Source of the DNA: Rhodospirillum sp. UBA1311
GTDB lineage: Bacteria; Pseudomonadota; Alphaproteobacteria; Rhodospirillales; Rhodospirillaceae
Assembly (NCBI GenBank): GCA_002307145.1
Contig: DBTR01000086.1
Location: 18,825 to 35,685 of the forward strand
Direction: 5' to 3'
DNA length: 16,861 nt
Part shown: piece by piece, positions 14,916 through 16,861 of the stretch
How the letters are laid out: each line of letters begins with the position of its first letter
Position numbering within the stretch: the first letter of the stretch is position 1
The notes under the pieces: generated by a model
The model's database searches: none
What the model was told of the DNA's origin: nothing
Seen by the model: the letters and a program-made list of their open reading frames with translations, nothing else
Made by a program: the position numbers and the translations under genes

Positions 14916-14944
14916 ACCATAGCACGCCCGGATTCGCCGGTCAT
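14916..14944 (-). promoter_or_regulatory. Candidate promoter for the histidine kinase gene
   Basis: On the minus strand, ATGACC (14944-14939) and TATGGT (14921-14916) match the -35 and -10 consensus at four positions each, with a 17-base spacer. Transcription would begin near 14909, leaving a leader of about 19 bases with the GGGGAGA ribosome-binding site. The -35 includes the ATG of the longest possible reading frame, which argues against that start. Confidence 0.4.
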
Positions 14945-15033
14945 CGTCGCGCCAAAGAAGATGCGCGAACCCGATCAACGACGTATGCTGGACGGGTGGC
15001 GAGTCGCCGCGCGTTTTCCCGGAGTTTTCGACA

Positions 15034-15852
15034 ATGACCGACCGCATCACGCCGTTTCCCGGCAAACGCCCCGAGACGCCCGCCGGGGACAAGCCCGGAG
15101 AGGGCGAGACCGGCCAGGTGCTGCGCTTCGGCCAGGGCGAACCCGCGGCCCCGCCGCAGCCTTCGCTGCACGACACCGACGTCCTCGTGGCGGGGGCGAA
15201 TCCGCTGCTCAACGCCCTCGCGGCGCTGGCGGAGATCCGCGCCGGACGCCGCGTCATCGTGGTGCCGTTCGAGGGCGCGGACGAGTGGGACTACGACCTC
15301 GGCGTCCAGGCGACCTTCCACCGCTTCGTCGACGCCGCCGCCGAGACCCTGTACGCGCTCTCGCCCAGCCGCCGCCTCGACTTCCGCAACACGCCGTTCC
15401 CCGACGCGCACTGGGGCCGCCTGTTCCAGCGCCTGCAGGAGCGCCGCCGCCGCATCCTCGACGCCGACGTGTTGCGCCTCGAACCCGGCGTCGGCATCCT
15501 CTGGCAAGGCGAATCGGCGGAAGGGCTGCGTCTTACTCTCGGCCGCCCGCCGAAAGCTGAACCGCTCGGCAGCCGCGCCGAACTCGCCTGCATCCGCGCC
15601 GCTTGCGCCGATACCTGGGAATCCGACATTCCCCGCGCGGTGTTCGCCTCGGCGCCGGGGCAGGAGCAGGCGATCCAGGCGGCGGTGCTGGTGCTGACCT
15701 CCGACGTCGTGCCCGGCCTGCCCGCCACGTCGCTCAGGATCAAGCGCCTCGGTTCGGCGCGCGGCCCCTATGCCGACGCAGTGCAGAAGGGCGATCGCGC
15801 CTTCGACGACGTGCTTGAGGCGATCCGCGCCGTCGCGCACCCGGAAATCTAG
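15034..15852 (+). CDS. Unrecognised 272-residue protein
   Basis: I do not recognise this protein. ATG 15034 has GGAG nine bases upstream. The first 45 residues are polar and rich in proline and glycine, probably disordered. A region at about 48-75 reads DVLVAGANPLLNALAALAE followed by AGRRVIVVPFEGADEW, an alternating strand-helix-strand pattern reminiscent of a nucleotide-binding fold but without a clear GxGxxG. Later come LFQRLQERRRRILDADVLRLEP and a segment around VLTSDVVPGLPATSL. There is no signal peptide, membrane helix or cysteine cluster. Codon use resembles its neighbours. It diverges from the kinase gene, is followed by a putative terminator, and is likely a single-gene unit, so context says little about function. 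Confidence 0.8.
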   Translation: MTDRITPFPGKRPETPAGDKPGEGETGQVLRFGQGEPAAPPQPSLHDTDVLVAGANPLLNALAALAEIRAGRRVIVVPFEGADEWDYDLGVQATFHRFVDAAAETLYALSPSRRLDFRNTPFPDAHWGRLFQRLQERRRRILDADVLRLEPGVGILWQGESAEGLRLTLGRPPKAEPLGSRAELACIRAACADTWESDIPRAVFASAPGQEQAIQAAVLVLTSDVVPGLPATSLRIKRLGSARGPYADAVQKGDRAFDDVLEAIRAVAHPEI

Positions 15853-15894
15853 CCCGACGGAAGGTTGCGGCCGAGGCCGCGACGTCCCATCCAA

Positions 15895-15921
15895 GGCGGA
15901 GGTGTCCGCCGGGGTGGTTTT
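15895..15921 (+). terminator. Weak candidate terminator after the unrecognised gene
   Basis: GGCGGA (15895-15900) and TCCGCC (15905-15910) pair around GGTG. The stem is followed by GGGGTGGTTTT, a poor U-run starting seven bases after the stem. It lies 43 bases after the stop codon at 15850-15852. A nearby GCGGC/GCCGC hairpin with a four-base loop (15867-15880) may add to it. Confidence 0.35.
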
Positions 15922-15966
15922 ACCCACGGGCAGGGGAAAACTCCGCAACAATCTTACCGTGAAAAT

Positions 15967-15996
15967 TTGGCATTTTCGCTCAGGACGCACTAGATT
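15967..15996 (+). promoter_or_regulatory. Candidate promoter for gap
   Basis: TTGGCA (15967-15972) matches the -35 consensus at five of six positions. TAGATT (15991-15996) matches the -10 at four of six, with an 18-base spacer. The surrounding 50 bases are the most AT-rich of the region. The expected start lies near 16003, just before the inverted repeat at 16007-16021, which would then be at the start of the transcript. Confidence 0.4.
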
Positions 15997-16097
15997 TGAG
16001 CGGGTAAGTGTGACAAACACTCAAGGGCTGGAAAACGGTTTGCGGAACCTACCCCCAATGCGTTGCAACCCCAGTGCTTTCGTGTGAGATTTCCTTA

Positions 16098-16113
16098 GCG
16101 GGCGTTCGCCCGC
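16098..16113 (+). other. Stable hairpin in the gap leader
   Basis: GCGGGC (16098-16103) and GCCCGC (16108-16113) form a six-bp all-GC stem with loop GTTC, about 113 bases before the gap ATG. No U-tract follows on the plus strand, so it is not an intrinsic terminator. It may influence message stability or have no role. Confidence 0.4.
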
Positions 16114-16226
16114 CGCCGCGGCGCTACGCCGATTGCAGGCGGTCGCCCGGTTTCCAGGTTTTCGCGGTTTCGCCGCGTCATCAGAGCCTGCGCACGCGCG
16201 GGCAAACAATTTAAGGAGGAAGGACT

Positions 16227-16861
16227 ATGGCGGTTCGGGTAGCGATCAACGGTTTCGGCCGTATCGGGCGGTTGGTTTTCCGCGCCCTGGTGGAGTCCGG
16301 TCGTAGCGATATCGAAGTCGTGGCGATCAACGATCTCGGCTCCGCCGCCGACAACGCCCACCTCGTCAAGTACGACTCCGTCCATGGCCGTCTCTCCGAG
16401 GACGTCACCGTCGCGGGCGACGTGATGACCGTCGGCCATCGCAAGATCAAGGTGGTGGCGCAGCGCGACCCGTCGCAGCTGCCGTGGAAGGATCTCGGCG
16501 TCGACATCGCCTTCGAATGCACCGGCATCTTCACCGATCGCGACAAGGCGAAGGTCCACCTCGACGCCGGCGCGAAGCGCGTCCTCGTCTCCGCGCCCTC
16601 GAACGGCGCCGACCTCACCGTGGTCTACGGCGTCAACCACGACAAGCTGACCAAGGACCACCTCGTGGTCTCGAACGCGTCGTGCACCACCAACTGCCTC
16701 GCGCCGGTCGCCTATGTCCTGCACAAGGCGTTCGGCATCGAGCACGGCTTCATGACCACGGTGCACTCGTACACCGGCGACCAGAACGTCGTCGACACCC
16801 TGCACAAGGACCTGCACCGCGCCCGCGCCGCCGCGCTCTCGATGATCCCGACCACCACCGG
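16227..16861 (+). CDS. gap: Glyceraldehyde-3-phosphate dehydrogenase, class I (3' end outside window)
   Basis: This enzyme converts glyceraldehyde 3-phosphate, NAD(P)+ and phosphate to 1,3-bisphosphoglycerate in glycolysis, and the reverse in gluconeogenesis or the Calvin cycle. The first 211 residues are present. They include the dinucleotide-binding INGFGRIGR (8-16), VVAINDL with the acidic residue that favours NAD, LVKYDSVHGR, the catalytic C153 in SNASCTTNCLAP, and the TTVHSYTGDQ segment with the active-site histidine. The reading frame continues open to the last base. The Shine-Dalgarno site AAGGAGGA (16213-16220) is the strongest in the window, consistent with a highly expressed gene. 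Whether tkt or pgk neighbours follow cannot be seen. Confidence 0.97.
   Translation, partial: MAVRVAINGFGRIGRLVFRALVESGRSDIEVVAINDLGSAADNAHLVKYDSVHGRLSEDVTVAGDVMTVGHRKIKVVAQRDPSQLPWKDLGVDIAFECTGIFTDRDKAKVHLDAGAKRVLVSAPSNGADLTVVYGVNHDKLTKDHLVVSNASCTTNCLAPVAYVLHKAFGIEHGFMTTVHSYTGDQNVVDTLHKDLHRARAAALSMIPTTT

Larger units (their letters stand above)
15853..16226 (+). other. 374-base gene-free leader region upstream of gap
   Basis: I see no protein-coding gene here. In order it holds a possible hairpin terminator (15895-15921), a locally AT-rich promoter candidate (15967-15996), a short inverted repeat AGTGT-GACAA-ACACT (16007-16021), and a stable GCGGGC-GTTC-GCCCGC hairpin (16098-16113). The hairpin is followed by more GC-rich sequence without a U-run. 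The ribosome-binding site AAGGAGGA (16213-16220) precedes the gap ATG by six bases. If the promoter is right, the gap leader is about 220 bases. Confidence 0.6.

Noticed and set aside
12578..15037. An 819-codon open frame antisense to the hybrid kinase
   Set aside because: The kinase on the minus strand has a full set of domain motifs, while this frame is biased in composition and shows no motif or good start.
1..16861. Mobile element, prophage, defence island or CRISPR array
   Set aside because: There is no transposase, integrase, restriction-methylase pair, spaced direct repeats or shift in base composition. The HNH protein is of a chromosomally conserved type and has no partner genes beside it.

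Overview
The window is dense, GC-rich bacterial chromosome. The gene types suggest an alphaproteobacterium, most likely of the Rhodospirillales: an alphaproteobacterial-type HNH protein with the LVLNADYRPLSYFPLSLWSWQDA signature, a GluQ-type synthetase, a YqaA-like/DsbB pair and class I GAPDH. Genus cannot be read from the sequence alone. I see no insertion sequence, prophage, CRISPR array, tRNA or rRNA.

Layout, left to right. Positions 1-144 hold a long imperfect palindrome and a double hairpin that probably ends gluQ transcription. gluQ (minus) and an HNH endonuclease gene (plus) diverge from a 113-base gap (985-1097) carrying a perfect 8-bp inverted repeat. Next is a leftward run in the order pepA, a second M17 aminopeptidase, a TauE/SafE permease, a YqaA-like membrane protein and dsbB. 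The first three overlap end to start. Upstream of pepA, on the same strand, is a radical SAM gene (amrS).

amrS diverges from a Memo-AMMECR1 fusion gene. Together they form a complete but biochemically unassigned AmmeMemoRadiSam set. The fusion gene overlaps sua5 (threonylcarbamoyl-AMP synthase) by ATGA, and a D-2-hydroxyglutarate-dehydrogenase-like flavoprotein gene follows 42 bases later, giving a rightward operon of three genes. It meets a leftward two-component pair (cytosolic triple-PAS hybrid histidine kinase, then a NarL-type regulator) at a strong hairpin terminator. Past the kinase promoter come an unrecognised 272-residue protein (plus), a 374-base leader region, and the 5' part of gap (GAPDH), which runs off the window.

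The part most likely to hide new biology is the AmmeMemoRadiSam locus at about 6.8-10.3 kb, because its Memo and AMMECR1 halves are fused, its divergent promoters appear to share one -10 segment, and it is translationally coupled to a tRNA t6A gene. Secondary points are a tandem pair of M17 peptidases with identically spaced active sites, a lysine-rich tail on PepA, and several unexplained palindromes.
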